Below are positions 25,301 to 40,300 of a DNA stretch of 64,000 nt, piece by piece. Position 1 is the first letter of the stretch. Every line of letters begins with the position of its first letter. The notes beneath the pieces are model-generated. The model did no database searches. It saw only the letters and a list, made by a program, of their open reading frames with translations, and had not been told where the DNA came from. Position numbers and translations under genes: made by a program. The stretch comes from Berberis thunbergii (lineage: Eukaryota > Streptophyta > Magnoliopsida > Ranunculales > Berberidaceae). The stretch covers positions 1 through 64,000 of the forward strand of contig QNQO01001860.1 of the NCBI GenBank assembly GCA_003290165.1, in the 5' to 3' direction.

Positions 25301-28300
25301 TAATGGCTTCTCTGAAAAAGGCCTTTGGGTGTGGAAGAGTGTATTTTTTGCAGTCATATGGATAGTGTGGAAGGAAAAAAAATAATAGAATTTTCAGAGA
25401 AAGGAGGAAAGATTGCCCTGCTTTGTGCAATGAGGTTAAGGTCCTCGTTTGGTTTTGGGGAAGCATTTGGCGAGAGGTGCATAACATTGCATTTCACACA
25501 TGCATGTTTGAGTGAAAGAATTTATTTACTTGTAATTAAGCTCTTGTTGTAATTTGGTTTTGGCTAGTGACAAAAAAAATGATTGAGCATGCATAATTTA
25601 ATTTTTGAAATGAAATACATAAGGACATCCATGTATTGTTGATAATATTTTCTACATTATAAATGTCTTAAAAAAATCCTACGATTTACGATACGATTTG
25701 AAGATCCGCTTGCCAATTCGTGTACTGATTTATGCCCGAGTGACCACGTTCTAGATAAATATGGACAGGAACTAGTATGTGTGCTCATCTACTTTGTCCA
25801 TTGAACGCCTTGATCAACGTTTTTGGGTAGTTTTAAATGCATTTGGCCTTGAAGTGCCATACACCATACAATTTTTAAACCTTTTCACAAGTAAACCTTG
25901 CCTTAAAACACAAGCGTCTTATGCTTTAAAACATTGATATGCAGTATTGTGTGAAAAAACTGGTAAAATCTCATATCATGTATGACAGTTTTAAGCTTCT
26001 ATTTCGGTATTACCTTAAGATGATGCAACTAACATTCACTTTTCTGCTTTCAGTAAATTTAGCATATGGGTTTTGGTTGAAAGGAATTTATTCCGGAACG
26101 TTAAAATGCTTGGTATGTACTGCTTAACTGTTAACATTAAAGGTTTTATCAAAAAAAAAAAAAAACTGTTAAGAGTAAAGGTTCAATATTTGAAAATTTC
26201 ACTGGCCAAAGATTCCACTGATTACTATTTATTTAGGAAACTAAAAGTCTCGGCAAGAGAGCGAACTACACTGAACAAAAATTATGTTGATTACTTTTTT
26301 CAATAAGGGGCCAGCTGTTATTTGTGTGTTTCTGAAAGCCACCACAATCCTCATGAACTAAAAACTGTATTTAGCAATTTACTTATCTCATTTTAGATGT
26401 GTTCTCTTTTTCTTTTTCTTTTTCTTTAGGGAGTGTGGGGAGGATGGAAGGGATGATAAGTAATTGCATGTCTTCCATCCTACCAATTGCAGAAAAAAAT
26501 GGTATGAAGTTCTCAAATGTAATCCTTTGTTCACGCTATTCTGCTCATGGGAGAACTTGACATGTTTTCTGTTAGGCAAGACAACAAACAATATATACTT
26601 AGAAAAACTCATGCAAATGAGACTTGCAAAGCAAAAAGGAAATGATTTACATTGAATTGAGACTCAAAAATTTCAACCCAATTACACAACCTCACTCAGA
26701 GACAAATTAAAAATCTCCTTATTACGCCCGCTCTCCAAACCATAATTTCGATGCGAGTACAAACCCTATCTACCAGAAAATGAAAGCCCAGGCTGGAAGG
26801 TCTCACCTTCCAATCTCTTGATGAGGAGAAATCTCTTTCTCGTGGTAAAGCTTTCTTTTAATTAGAAGTGAAGCTTGTCATTGCTAAAGATGTCTCCCCT
26901 GGTATTGATGGCTTTCCAATTGAAATTTTCTCCAAATGCAGGGCAGACTTTATGAGAGTTGTTTAAAATTCAAATGTTAACTTCTTTCTGGATTGGCACC
27001 ATAACTCCACTTTTATAACTCTCGCCCCCAAATGAGGATTGAGTGTAGGGCGATTAGTCTTATCAGTTTACTGAGTAACAATTCTCTCAAAGGTGTTGGC
27101 TTCTAAACTTTTAAACTACTCTTCCTTTGCTGGTCACCCCTACGGCCCCACCTAGCTGCTGCAGTTGCTAATTTCTAACTAGTTGATGGTCCTCTCATTG
27201 CTAATGAGTTCATCGATTCCAGACTGAGACAAGGGAACTGAGACAAGGGAAGCCCGTCTTGGCCAACAAGTTGGATTTCACTAAAGAATTTGACTCAATA
27301 AACCTAGAAGTTCATCTATTTCTTGTTAATCAGAATGGGATTTGGGCCTAAATGGATCAATCAGGTCTTTACTCTGTTGAGTAATTCTTCTTTCTCCATT
27401 AATATCAATGCTGGCGTAAAGGCTTTATCTTAGCTTCAGGAGGAATTCGACAAGGGGGCCTTCTACCCCCTCCTCTTTACTAGTATTGGTAAGCATAAAG
27501 GGTAGATCCTCAAATGAAAATGCAACATCCTCAAATGAGAATAGTTTCATTGCTGCAAATAAACTTAGGATTTGTATAAATCATTGCCTTCCAAAGTTCA
27601 ACATCTTTTTATGGGTAGCCACTCAAAGCAAGATCCTAACAGATGATAACTCGAGGAAAAAAGGAATCCAAGCTCCAAATCAGTGGGCTTTGTGCAAGGA
27701 AAATGATGAGAACACAGACCATCTTTTGATCAGCTGTATTTGTGCTAGAGAAGTTTGGGCAAGCTTCCTTAATGAGTTTAGATTTTCTCTCCCCCCTCTT
27801 GAATGTCTAAGACTGGTTAAATGGTTGGAACACCTCTAACCTCTCCACTTTGGGGAAATGGATTTGGAAAAGGGGAGTTTACTTTGTCTCGTGGGCTTTA
27901 TGGAAGGAGAGAAACATAAGAGTTTTTTATGGGAAGGAGATGAGTCCTCAAAATGCCTGTAAACCATCAAGCTGTGCAGTTAAAACAACGTTATAACGCT
28001 GATATAACACTTAACGGGGGTGAGCTATTACGTCATGAGATTATCACATTTTTGTATCACGGCTATGATATAACGTCGTTATATGACCGTTATTGAGATA
28101 ACTTTTTTTCAATAACGCCGTTTTAACTTTTTGCTCTAATATGTAAAAAAATCATCCATTTCATTCTCGATCAAAGAAGGACTAGAGCTCGCCGTCGCCG
28201 ATCGACAGAGAACCAGACTTCGCCGGTTGTAGGAAAACGAGAGAAGAAGGGAAGAAGACGAAGATTCAATCACACTCTCTATTGCGATCTCACTCTCATA

Positions 28301-31300
28301 CGAAGGGAAGATGTTTTTTATTAATGTTTTGATGTTTTTTTGAATTTAATGTTATGAACATGATTTACTTTTTTGTCTCTATAATGCATCAATACTTTGT
28401 GGGGGTATTAAAAATATATTTAACAAAATATTTCATTATATACTGCTATATCATGTTATATCCCGTTATAACCTATAACGCTCCTGGACCATTATGGGTC
28501 CGTTATCTGTTTTAACTGCATAGCCATCAAGGAAGATGGTGATAGTCGGGAACAATTCTTAGAGTCATACAACAAATTAACTTTGATGAATTTATGTTTA
28601 GTTGGGACAACTGGGTGAATGTTTAATACCCAGACTTTTGTTTGTATTGTTTTTAGCTTTTGTTCTTGTACTCTAAGCAGCTAGCTCACATTTGTATTCT
28701 TCCCTTTCATCAAGATAATATAGTTTGTGTTTGACGTAAAAAAAAAGACTATTATTGGTAAGCGCTCACGCATATGTTCACTCAGGCAGATACGTTTCAG
28801 TATGTTCAACGGTTTAAGGTGGTTCTCAATGGTACGTCGATCCCTATTTTACACGGATGACACCATGCTTTTCAGTGATACTTGTGTTGAGCAATTGCAA
28901 TTCATCAAGTCAACTTCTATGTATTGAGGTGGTGATGGGTCTGAAAGTTAACTTCCATAAGTTGATAATATTCCCATTGGTCACATCTCCATTATTCATC
29001 ATCTAGCCTCCATCCTCCACTGTATAATTGGTCCTCTTCCTTTTTCTTATTTGGAGCTGTCCCTTGGTAAATAAATATAAGCTTAGATAGAGTTGGGACA
29101 ATGTGATTGAAAAAATCAATAGTAGACTTGTTATATGGAAGCAGAAATATGTTTCTAAAGCATGAACATCACCCTGATCCAGAGCTCTCTAAAGCATGTC
29201 AGTGTTAGTCTCTTAAGAAGTGGAGAAAACTTGTAGGAACTTTCTTCAGGGCGCCTCTAGTGGCCAAAGAAAAATTTACCTTATCAAGTTGAATTAAGGT
29301 TTTATCCCCCATTTGCTAATGGAGGTTTAGGCATAAGGAATCTTAAGAGATTTAATTAAGCTCTCCTTTCTAAATGACGGGCGGTTTAGGATTGAGAACG
29401 AGGCTCTGTAGGGTAGAATTGCCGCGGAAGAATTTGGGGTAGATGCCACCTGGTATTTTCTCTAAAGTCTTATGGATGTACTCTTTGGAGAGACATCATT
29501 AACCTCGAGTCTAGTTTCCAACAGAAGATTTCTTTCAAAGTAGGTAGATGCAATAAAGTTCTCTTTTAGACTGATAAATGGTTAAATGGATGGCAAAGTA
29601 TTGAAAGATGGTTTTGGTGAAGTTTTGCTATCTCTTTTCTCACTTATGAAACTATTGACAGATTTAGAGCTATTGCTGAGAAGAGGTCTGATATTTGGGA
29701 AGTATCCTGTGTTGCAGAATTACTGCATTGTCTCTACATCATGTCTGTGAGCGCACGACGCTTTGGAATGGAATAAATTTTTCACTGTCCAAAGTTGCTA
29801 CGAAGAGCTAACTTCAGCAACAGCTCCCCTGATCTCGCCCAACCCCAATTTTCATCTTTCCTCCAAAGCATTATGGCTCAAGCAGACACCTCCCGTAAGT
29901 TCCTATTTTGGTTGATAGCACATGGAAGGATCCTCACCATTGACAATTTAGCCTGAAGAAGTCTGATCTGTCCAAATCGTTGTAGTCTTTGTGAGATGAT
30001 TGGGTATCTTGGTGACCTTTCTCCATGAATTTTGGTCTGCTTTGGTATTAGATGTGGGAGGTGCGCTTCCCCAGGTGTGTCATTTGAGGATTGGCTTCAG
30101 TTCTGGTTCAGCTTTCGTCGCACCTCAGTTAGAGGAAAGTAGGTTGTGGGAACACCTTTTGATGGAGCCATTGCATACCTTTGAAAGAAAATCAATTGGT
30201 GTATATTCGAAGGAAAAAAAAATCTTGTAACCAGCGGTGTCAGAGGTGAAAAGTCTGGTTTGGAACTGGGCTGTGAACTGCGGTATTTGCAAGGAAGAAG
30301 ATGGAATCAGAGACATTATCAGTGGGATCAGATGATGTAGTCTTAGGCTGGGTGGTATAGTCCGTCTCTTGTTCAGGTGTTTGTCTTTTTACGTCCGTTC
30401 TCCTGTTGTTTGTTCTCTTTTATTTTGTTTCCCTTATATGTCTTTCCTCGGCCTTGTGAGGCTCTCAGTCACAAGGTTTGAGTTTGCAATAAATATTTGG
30501 TCTTTTTCTGACAAACATCCCCCCTTTTATCTATAATGGGTCTGGATCCAGGGACACATTCACTGTGACCCAAAATCAAACCCAAAATTGTGATCATTCA
30601 CCACTCCTCATCCTACGGTTCATATTTATGTTTAGCTGGCACCCAAAACACACTAGAAACAACTCATACGAATCCGCTCAGCTCAAGCCGCTTCAATCGT
30701 GTTGGGAAAAAAAAGTTGTTCGATTTCACTCAGTTCTTCCCAGTATGTTCTTCCACCATCTATCCCCATATAAAGCCACTTTCAAACTCCAGATGAACAA
30801 GACTTCCACATTTTGGTGAACTCTTGTAGCAAGTCAGAGAGCAGTACATCCAATAAAGAAAATCTCAGATAGAGAGAGTAGTAAACTAATTAATTCCATT
30901 GTTTACTTTTTTTTTAGAGGTTATGCAATACATTTTGTAGAGAGAAATGTGAAGCTAAAGCACAAAGCCCAACCTCTTAAATTAGTTGAATTGTTTATCA
31001 CTGTGTATTTATCCAAGTCAACCTGAAGCATAAAGTCAAACAGAAGAACCCTTCTCATGAACCCCAAATTGATGATTGTGTTTTATGTTAGCATCAAAAG
31101 GCTCTGGTTGCTAGATTTGATGATAGCAATCAGGGTTTATTAAGAGACAAAATAGAGGAAACAGACGCCCACAAGGCAGAGTTTGATCTGAAATGAAGAA
31201 AGGAAATAAAAGTTAGACGAGCCGAGCGCAGCTTGGTTGATGCCAGGTAAGAGTGATGTGAGCCATAGAATGAAGAGTTTTGGACGATCACAAATTTGGG

Positions 31301-34300
31301 TCTGATTTTGAGTCACAATGAGTGTGTCCCTGGATCCTGACCCTTATCTAATTCCCCCTTTCCCCTATGAATATTCTTATGCTTATTGCTTTTTCCACAA
31401 AATCCACGTCGCTATCCCCCTGAGAGTGAGAGACTATTAGCTGGCATTTTTAGTTATTCCGGTGTCTGCCTTATGCGTCTTCAAAAATATTCTTTATAAT
31501 CTCCAGCCAAGCCTTGTGAGTGTTCTTGTGCATATGGAGACCTTTGGGAGGACTTCAGTTATTTTTTCTTTGGTTAGTGAGAGGACTCTGATTCCCTCAT
31601 GAAAGCTCCAAATCTTAGATGAATAGCAAGACATATGTCTTGTATTTAAATAGCCCTTTTAATCTGTGCAAGTTTTAGCTTTTTTAAGCTTCTGATATGT
31701 CCTGTGTAAAATTTCAGATTTTCGCTGCAATTGTCTTTAGATGTGACATGGTGTTGCTTCTTGGACCTATTGGCCTACAACTTTTGTTGGTAAGTTGCCA
31801 TGATTGTACTTCTTGAATTTCCTTTGTCCTTTCAACTAATATTTCCAGTATAGGGTCATTTATGTCTGATATTGCATCAAAAGTTTTATCTGTTTAAAAT
31901 CATTCACTTATCCTATACATATATTGTTGAAGAGATGCAAAATTTTATTTAGAAAACCTACATTTAGTTGCACTGCTTCATAAATGGGGTTCACTGTGTT
32001 TTACATTACTTGTTCGAAAATTTTCATATATCTGTGAACATGTAGTATCAGACTTCTCAATGCCACTGTCATATATACATGTCTAATGTCTATACAATGT
32101 CAGCACCATAGAGACCATATAAATATTGTATTATATTCTGTTTCACGACTCTTTGTTATTCTTTTGTACTGGTTCATGCAAGTATAAGGTGCAAGGGAAA
32201 TCCATTAAAAAGCTGACAAATGGATGTTTGCTCATGTTACAAATAAAGATCATAACCATGTTGGACAGTGGTACCTATATTCATATACATTCAATGTATG
32301 AAAATCCCAAGACCAATTGGATAGGTAATATAAAAAGACTACAGTGTTACCCGTGCCTATGACACTCCATATTATTTTCTTCTTAAATGATTATTTTTAT
32401 CTCCAAATTACTCTATCGGTTTTATCTAAATCAATTAAAAGTTTCAATGCACGCTAAACTCAGTCAAATTTAATCCCTTGGCTATCTTTGTCTTTAAAAC
32501 AAACAAAAACCATTTATTCCCTTGCCTTAGAGCATCTCCAGTAGTCATTCATTCATTTGCACTTCGAAAAAATTAAATTTTCTCATGTGACTCTTTAGAA
32601 AGCTTTCTAAATTTTGGACCACACACTAATCAACATATATTAAAGTAGCCATTACCATAATTAGACCCCACCACAAGTTTTCCTTCTTTACTTTTAAAAA
32701 TTTTTAAAAGCCTTGCCAACTTTTTCAAGTACATCTTTCTTTTTTCGCGACTATTTAAAGGTCTCGGCTATTTTATATTTTTAATTATTATTTTAAAAAA
32801 AATTCACATGTTTTGTCTCTTTCTACTCGCGTCTATCATTCTTCTATATGGGGAAGTTTGGGGCAAGCAGTCTTCCAATTTTTTTTAGCATTGTGTCTAG
32901 ATTTCCACTGGGTGAGTTTTTTAATTCTAAATTTTAACATTTTCCTTTAGCAAGCTACTGAAGATGCTCTTATTATATAGATGACTCACATTAATTTCCT
33001 TATTCAGTGGTGACTGCTGAATTCAGAAGTAAACTGTACATAGATTGTAAAAAAAAAATGCTGCCCTTTAATCCATGAACGTAATTGTGTTTGGACATAA
33101 ATAAATTATTTTGTTGACAATACTACTTAAGTTGGTATGCATCTACCGAGTAACTTATGGTTATATTGTTCTAAGCTGCTTGATTTGTGTCAGGCCTTTT
33201 TCCAGTTTTAGTTCAAAGTTTTTGGCTTTTTGCATTTATTTCCTCGGTATCAGTTCATTTCTTAAACCGTCTTTATTATATCTGTAAGCTTAATCCAGTT
33301 CCATGCTCACCTTCTCAGTATTTAGTTTCTTTATTGCAGACAAAATCAATTTCGCCACTGAACGCAATAAAATGCTGCATTTATACTGCTCTTCTCTGCA
33401 TAGGTTGGTAAGCAGTTATTTCTTCCATTATGTCCATTAATTACTCTTTTCTAACTATTTATCTCGTTATTCGGTTCATGATCCTAATGTCGGATTAGTT
33501 TGCAATATCAGTCATTAAATAGCTGCTCACTTAACTTCCTGTTGAACACTTCAGGTTTAACTGCATTGGTCGATACAGTTATGTGGAAGAAATTCATATG
33601 GCCCGAGTTTGAAGTTTTCTGGTTTAACTCTGTTATGAACCGGAGTTCTGAGTGGGGTGTATCCTTTGAAATGTATAAATGTTTTACACTTCAGTTATCC
33701 ACTTTATCATGTTTTTTGTTTAATTTTCTTCTCGGTATCATTTTTTTACTTAAATATTTTTTTAAAAGAATAAGCTGGGATTGGGGCCCCACCCTTCTAT
33801 AGAAGACAAAAGGAACAAGTATGTACAAGGGGAGGATCTAGTCAGCCCCTGAAAAAACAGACACAAAAAACTTTTTAACCAGGATTGAGAAGACTCTCTA
33901 TTGGTGTAGGTAGGCATCCACAGAGAGCTCCCGCTAAAACTACTGAAAAGATATACAATTACAAGCTAATCTGAATCTCTTAATAGCAACAGGTAGAAGC
34001 TCATCTGAACTTGCTACTAAGTTGAATTGGACAAATCACAAAACACAAAACTGATTCTCAGTTACTCTGAACTGGCCTTCATTCTATATTAGATCAGGCC
34101 TGATCTAAACTTCTTTCTAATGCAGTTCACAACATTGCCTTCAGGGATTACCTTCCAGACGGAGTCATCCATTTTTGTCTTGTGCAAGTCCACTGTGGAT
34201 CCCTCCTAATGAGTTCATCCAAATATTGATCCATAGGGGGAGAGAGTATTGAGACCATGCTGTCTTCATATTGAAGCTAGTTTGTTAGCAGCCCTGTTTC

Positions 34301-37300
34301 ATTCCCTGTATATATGGTTGATGGAAAAGCCATCCAATTGCTCCATTTGTCTCTTATGTTTCTTCAAAAATCAGATTCTTCCTCCATGGTACCTGCCACA
34401 GTTGTCTTAAAAGATACACCGCTTGCTTGTTACCCACCACTATTTCAATTTAATCAAACAACATTTGACTTCCAGCATTTAATCCTTTATGAAAGCTCAA
34501 GAGTGAGAATGTCAGTTTTAGGCCCAGTACCTGTGGAAGTAATTAAGGCATTGCCTTCTTCTTCTCTGATCAACCCTCCTATTACACTTTTAGTATCCTT
34601 TGAAGAGCCATCATTAACCTGGTGAGGGGTGTTCCCACCGCATTAGCTGATGTAAGACCGAATTAGGGTGGAGGACCCATTGGCTGCATAAGGTAATGTT
34701 GGCTTCCTGATCTTAGAAACATTGTCATAAAGAAGCTCCCTGGTCTTTCTCTTGCATTTTAACATTGTTTGTTCTTTTGCTACATCGCTTTCTTTCTTGC
34801 CAAATGAGATAAATACAACATTTAAAAGCTGTTCTTATGATGTATCTTTGAAAAGAAATCACCTTAGTGTTTCTAAACATCCACCCCCATTTTGTGTGTA
34901 AGCTTAATGAACGACTCTTTGAAACCACAGATTTTGAAGAATACCTCCCTAAATAATTTTAAAGTAAGCACAATCAAAGAACATGTGTTGTATATTTTCT
35001 TGACCGTGCTCACACATGCAACATTCAGATCTGTGAGGATGTTCCTGTAGTACAGATTGTCTTGAGTAGGAATCACAGTTTCGCTGACCATTCATAAGAT
35101 TTATGAGACATTATGTTTTGGTGACCCATATGGGTCCCATGTAATGAGGACCAAGTTGTCCCTGGTTTCTTGCATTGCCCATGTCAGAGTATGCTCCCTT
35201 ATGTGTGAATTGACCCCTTGGATCACTTAGCCAGATGAGTTTATCTCTTCACCTGCTTCCCCTATTTGAGTGTTTCAAATAGAATTCCAAATTTGTCTCC
35301 CTTGGTACTTAATTTTTCTAGGGAGAGCCATTCTTTCATTGCTCAAAATCTAGAATTTTGCTAAGGATACCTGCTGAGCTCCAAAGATCATGCCAGAAAG
35401 ACACCTACCTGCCTCCTCCTACCATGTATCTAAACGAGTCTCTGCAATTTTCCCTGGCTTTGAGGATCTTCTTCATATCCAGGAAGAATCATTAGCTTCT
35501 TGCATGGTCCAAAGGTGCCTGTCTTTGATCTTGTGATACCATATCCACTGAACCCATACAGATTCCTCCTTGTTTGCAACTCCCATTAAGTGACCACTAC
35601 AAGCTGCCCCATTCCAGATTTTTAATCAATAATCCCCAAACCTCCCTTGTCTTTCAGTTTTGGAATTTTCTTACACTGCATGCAATTTGTAAAGATCAAG
35701 AATGCCTTTATCAGGTATACAGTATACTATTAACATATATTCTTATTACTGAAAGATCATCTTTTCACATGCTTATAAATTTTGAAAATTGATAGTCTGT
35801 GATCCTCTTAACATTCTCTAAGACACATGCATTTCATTGGTACTTTACTTCTGCTCTTCCCCGCTCATTGCTTTCAGCCTATCCTCTATTTGTGGTGAGT
35901 TGAACTAATCTCAATGCAACGTATTCTCAAATAATTGAATACGGCAAATTTAAGCCAATGTCTTTGCCAGACATGCAACTCTCAGGGTGTCATGGAGTAT
36001 CTTAATTTTTTAGTGTCTGTTGTTTAATTAGTTACATGCTTGTTCCATATCTCAGGAACCTAAAACCAATGAGTTGACATAAATAATTGTAGGATTTTAT
36101 CTCAAATATCTAAATCTTTTATATACTGACTTGCAGCTTGCTTTGTGCAATTATTCATTGAATGTTGTAGCACACATTTTAACTGATAGTTGCATTTGTA
36201 ACAGAAGCCTACTGTTGTTACTTTTTCATGCAGCCTCACTAGCTGGTTTTCTGACCTCTGTGAGTTAAATGGAAATAGAACATCTGTGAACCTTTTACTG
36301 CTGCATACAGTAGAGAGTTCACATCGTATAATTCCATTACACTTTAGTATCATGCATCTTTGGAACAAGTGAGTTTTCAAGGGTGGTGTCAATGTAACTT
36401 AGGCCCCAAAAGGTAACAACCAAAGTCTATGTACCTACCTTTTAGCTGCAGTATTATGTGATATAAACACTATGTTAATGTACAAGCTTTGACATCAGTT
36501 GGTTTTAGGACATGAATTATAAGAAAAAAAACATTCCATTCTCTAATAATTTTCCATTTGATGTACATGCATGTAGGCGCTGGCTGGTTTGACCAAACCA
36601 ACTAAAAATTTATCACATTTGTGTTTTCTACTGTTTTATTTTATGATTTTCTACAGGACACAACTAGAAGTGAAAGTATAAAATATATGACGAATCTCTC
36701 ACATGTGACATTAACTAGTAAGATGCATTAACTTACAAGGTTTATGGGTTCATCATGTAGAACACTTGATATAAGTGCTGTTCATGTTCCCTTTGTTTCC
36801 ATCAAATGCTTTACTAGGATAATCAGCAAATGGATCATGTTTTAAGTTCTTGCTGTTTTATATTTTTAAATTCATCTATTCAAGTAACAACCTAGCGACA
36901 TTCAATATGGGTCCAGTACCTAGACTCTAAGTTTCAATTTTCCTGGGACCTAAAGTCAGAGTTCGATTTTGCTGACTAACTAAAGTCTAAATAGCCCAAT
37001 GTAGGAAATAGAAAGTATCAGCAAAAAATTCCATAGCTTTAACATTGTATTTCTGCTTTTGTAGCTTGGCATGTTACTTGATAGGAGGATCTTCTGGTAT
37101 GTTCTGCCAGTTCTCTCGTTTGTTTTGCTCTACTCGAAGCTACCCCACAAGGTCTTGAAAATGAGTTATAAATTCTAGATTGTGTACTTCTCTGAATTCA
37201 ACTCTTTCCGTATCTTACCATGTTTTATGATGTCTCAGGAGCTTCGGTTTATAATTGGTGCAATCCCTATCTTCAACTTATCAGCAGCTGTTGCAGCAAG

Positions 37301-40300
37301 TAGACTGTACGTGTAATATCGCTTATAGTAAACTTTATCTTTCTGCAAAACTAGGATGCCCATATTAGGAATTCTCTATGGCAAGAATTCTAGTCAAGGG
37401 AGAAGATAAGATCAGCCCATCTTCTCTGAGGCAAATTTTGTATTGATCATGAATTGTCACCATTAAAATTGTCTTTTCAATGGTTTGATTGATTTACTGA
37501 GTAAGATTTATAGATGGAGAAAGGTTTTAGGAGCAAAGGCACGTTCTTCTCGTTGTAGATCTTGGGTGGTTCTAAATGGGTAGAGATCACAGAGCAGAGC
37601 ACAGTAGGGGAGCATGATTGAGGTTCATCTTCTCTTCATACTCAGATTCCAACTTCAACTTGGTAACAGAACATCATTCTTTTTAGGTTGTAAACTGTTC
37701 GGATAAGTTTTAACCAAAACCACCAATCGAACCGAAAAAATCGGTTTGCAAATACTTGAAACTGAAATCGAGCCGCTGCTGGCTATAACCAAGCTGAACC
37801 GAATCGATTCGGTTCGGTTTGCCAGTTTACTTGGTTTGTAGATCTAGGTGATGGTTTGATCAGTTTGTAAATCTTGGTGTTGGTTTGCTCAGTTTGTAGA
37901 CCTTGGTGATGGTACAAAAATTTCTTGTTGAAAAGTGTAAGAAACAGAGAAAGTGATCCAAAGAGAGAGAGACAAATCTACCCTCAAAACATAAAAATAA
38001 AATGTGGGCACAGTTTCCATTGCCTCTCCCACTTCTCTTTCTTCAACAGTTGTGGTGATTATAGTGGACTGGTTGAATGTGTGTGAAGGCAAATCAGAGG
38101 TTCCCTTGGTTTGATTGCAAAGGGGAAGAGATGATCGATCCTTCCAACCCAATATGATGGTTGCTTTGTGGTGATTTTGTGTTGCTTGCAGCATGGGTAT
38201 GTATCGGGACTAGAACCTGGTCCCCCTCAAGATGATTGGTGATTGATTGGAGAGTCAGAAGCTGCTGGCCTTATCCTTGCTAGTGTTTGTTGCTGGTTTG
38301 TTTGATTTGTCAATACTTGGTTGGTTTGGTTGTTGGGACAGAATTGCAAGTATTTCACTATTAAACCCTTTGAGATTTTTTTTTAAATTTATTATTATTA
38401 TTTTGTGATTAATGGGAGATCAAAAACCTACTGTTGTGACTGGAGGTGAAGCCTTGGTAAATGTGTAACATCAGTGAAGCTCAATGGCTCATTATTTTTC
38501 ATGGAGCCGGCAATAGAGCATTACCTCCGTGCCAAAAAGAAATTGAAGTATTTGTTTGATGCTTTAATGGTATTGAGGTGCCTTTAGAACAGTATAGAAA
38601 CAAATGTTTATGTGAATGTTCAGTTCTTGAAAACTGCGAAGTCTGTTTGGGAAACATTGAAGGATATTTATTCAACAAATATTTCAAAGATTAATGATCT
38701 GAGTTTTTATTTCCTATCCGGCATGGTGACAAGCCCCTTATTGAGCATTATGGTACCTTGAAAACTCTCCGTGATAAGCTGTTCTTATGTCAACCCATAA
38801 CAACTGCAGATTTGGATAAACAAAAGTGTCAACGATAACAGTTTCAGGTGATCATTTCTAGTTCAAAGTATTACTGAATTTAATTATTGTTACCTTTATA
38901 GAATATTCCTCTAGAATGACGTGGCTATTTTTTATTCAAAGATCATTTGAATTGCTCGAAGTCTTTGTTACATTTTATGATGAGATATTTACCACGTTTG
39001 ACAAACGCTTACGTTCTGACAATGGTTTGGAATATCCACAAACTTTGATGCAAACGTTTTGTTAAGCTCATGGTATATTTTATCAAACCACTTGCCCCAT
39101 ACCTCCTTCCAAAAAAATGGGATTGAAGCGTAAACTTGGCAATCTTATTTGTTGGTAGAACCTTCCTATTTGCAATCCATGTCCCTAAATCTTTTTGGTC
39201 TGACACTGTCCAAACTGCATCTTATTAATCACATGCCATCGTCAGTTCTAGGTAATCGTTCCCCATTTTCGTATCTCTTTCCTCATGTCCCCGTTTAAAG
39301 TTCCATCTCATGTTTTTTGTTGTATGACTTTTGCAAGTTTTAGGTTCAGGCCAAGATAAGTTGTATCCTTGAACTATCAAATTTGTTTTTCTCGGTTACT
39401 TTTGCACTCAAAAGGGTTTTCAATGTTATTGCTCAATATCTCATCGTTTTTATACTAGTGTTGATATTATTTTCTTCGAATCCAAACCATATTTTCTACT
39501 CACGGATACCATTTTGACCCAATTTTTGTGGGGGAACATCTTATATCTTCATCTCTAGTTATTCCAGCTGTATCTTCGACCATTGCATCTTCACCCTACA
39601 TTCTACTCTGCATCTTTAAAGGTTTATAAACGTGACAATGCCAGGACAATATTTCCATGAGCGGTTGCATCAAATCCATCCCCCCTCCTATTGTGGTCCA
39701 TCATCTTCCGAGCCTCCAAATGTTAATCATAATGATGCTCTATTGCACTTTGTAAAGATACTCGATCTTGTACTCGTAATCCTATTGCCCAACTTGTGTC
39801 GTTATACTCGTTACATTGTTTGTCATCTCCATATCGTACTTGTGCATTGTCTATGTTGAATGTCGTTCCCAAAACATATAAACACGCCTTATCCTCACCT
39901 GGTTGGAAGCATGCTATAGATAATGAGATGCAAGCTCTTGAGCAAAGCCAAACTTAGCAGTTAACACCTCTCCCTGATGGGAAGCAAACAATATGATGCA
40001 AATGGGTAGATACTGCAAAATATCAGCCATATGCATCAGCAGAGCGTTTTAATGCTTGTCTGGCAGAAAGGGCTTTACTCAAACCTGTGTTGATTAAATG
40101 GAAACCATTTCCACTGTTGCTCGCTTGAGCTTCGTTCAGTACCTGTGAGACATGATTGGACATTGTATCCACTAGATATAAAAATTGCATTCCTTCATGG
40201 AGCCTTATAAGAGGAGTTGTACATGGATCAACCCCCTGATTATGTCAGTGTTGCGAAAGAACACCTTATATGCAAATTGAAAAAGGCTATCTATGGGTTT

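Larger units (their letters stand above)
26680..30515 (+). mobile_element. Degraded L1-type LINE A, interrupted (intron 8)
   Basis: Reverse transcriptase pieces in order: KDVSPGIDGFPIEIFSK at about 26,890 (family motif APGxDGF), a region like ISLxxxxYKxLAKVLAxRL at 27,040-27,115, RMGFGPKWI at about 27,330, and the GLRQGDPLSP-like stretch at 27,440-27,475. The element resumes after the insertion with YTDDTMLFSDTCVEQLQF (active-site FADD box, here YTDD) at about 28,840-28,905, then the post-RT region and a zf-RVT-like CPNRCSLCE at about 29,970. Stops and frameshifts are frequent throughout. It lies in the ALG12 sense orientation. Confidence 0.8.
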
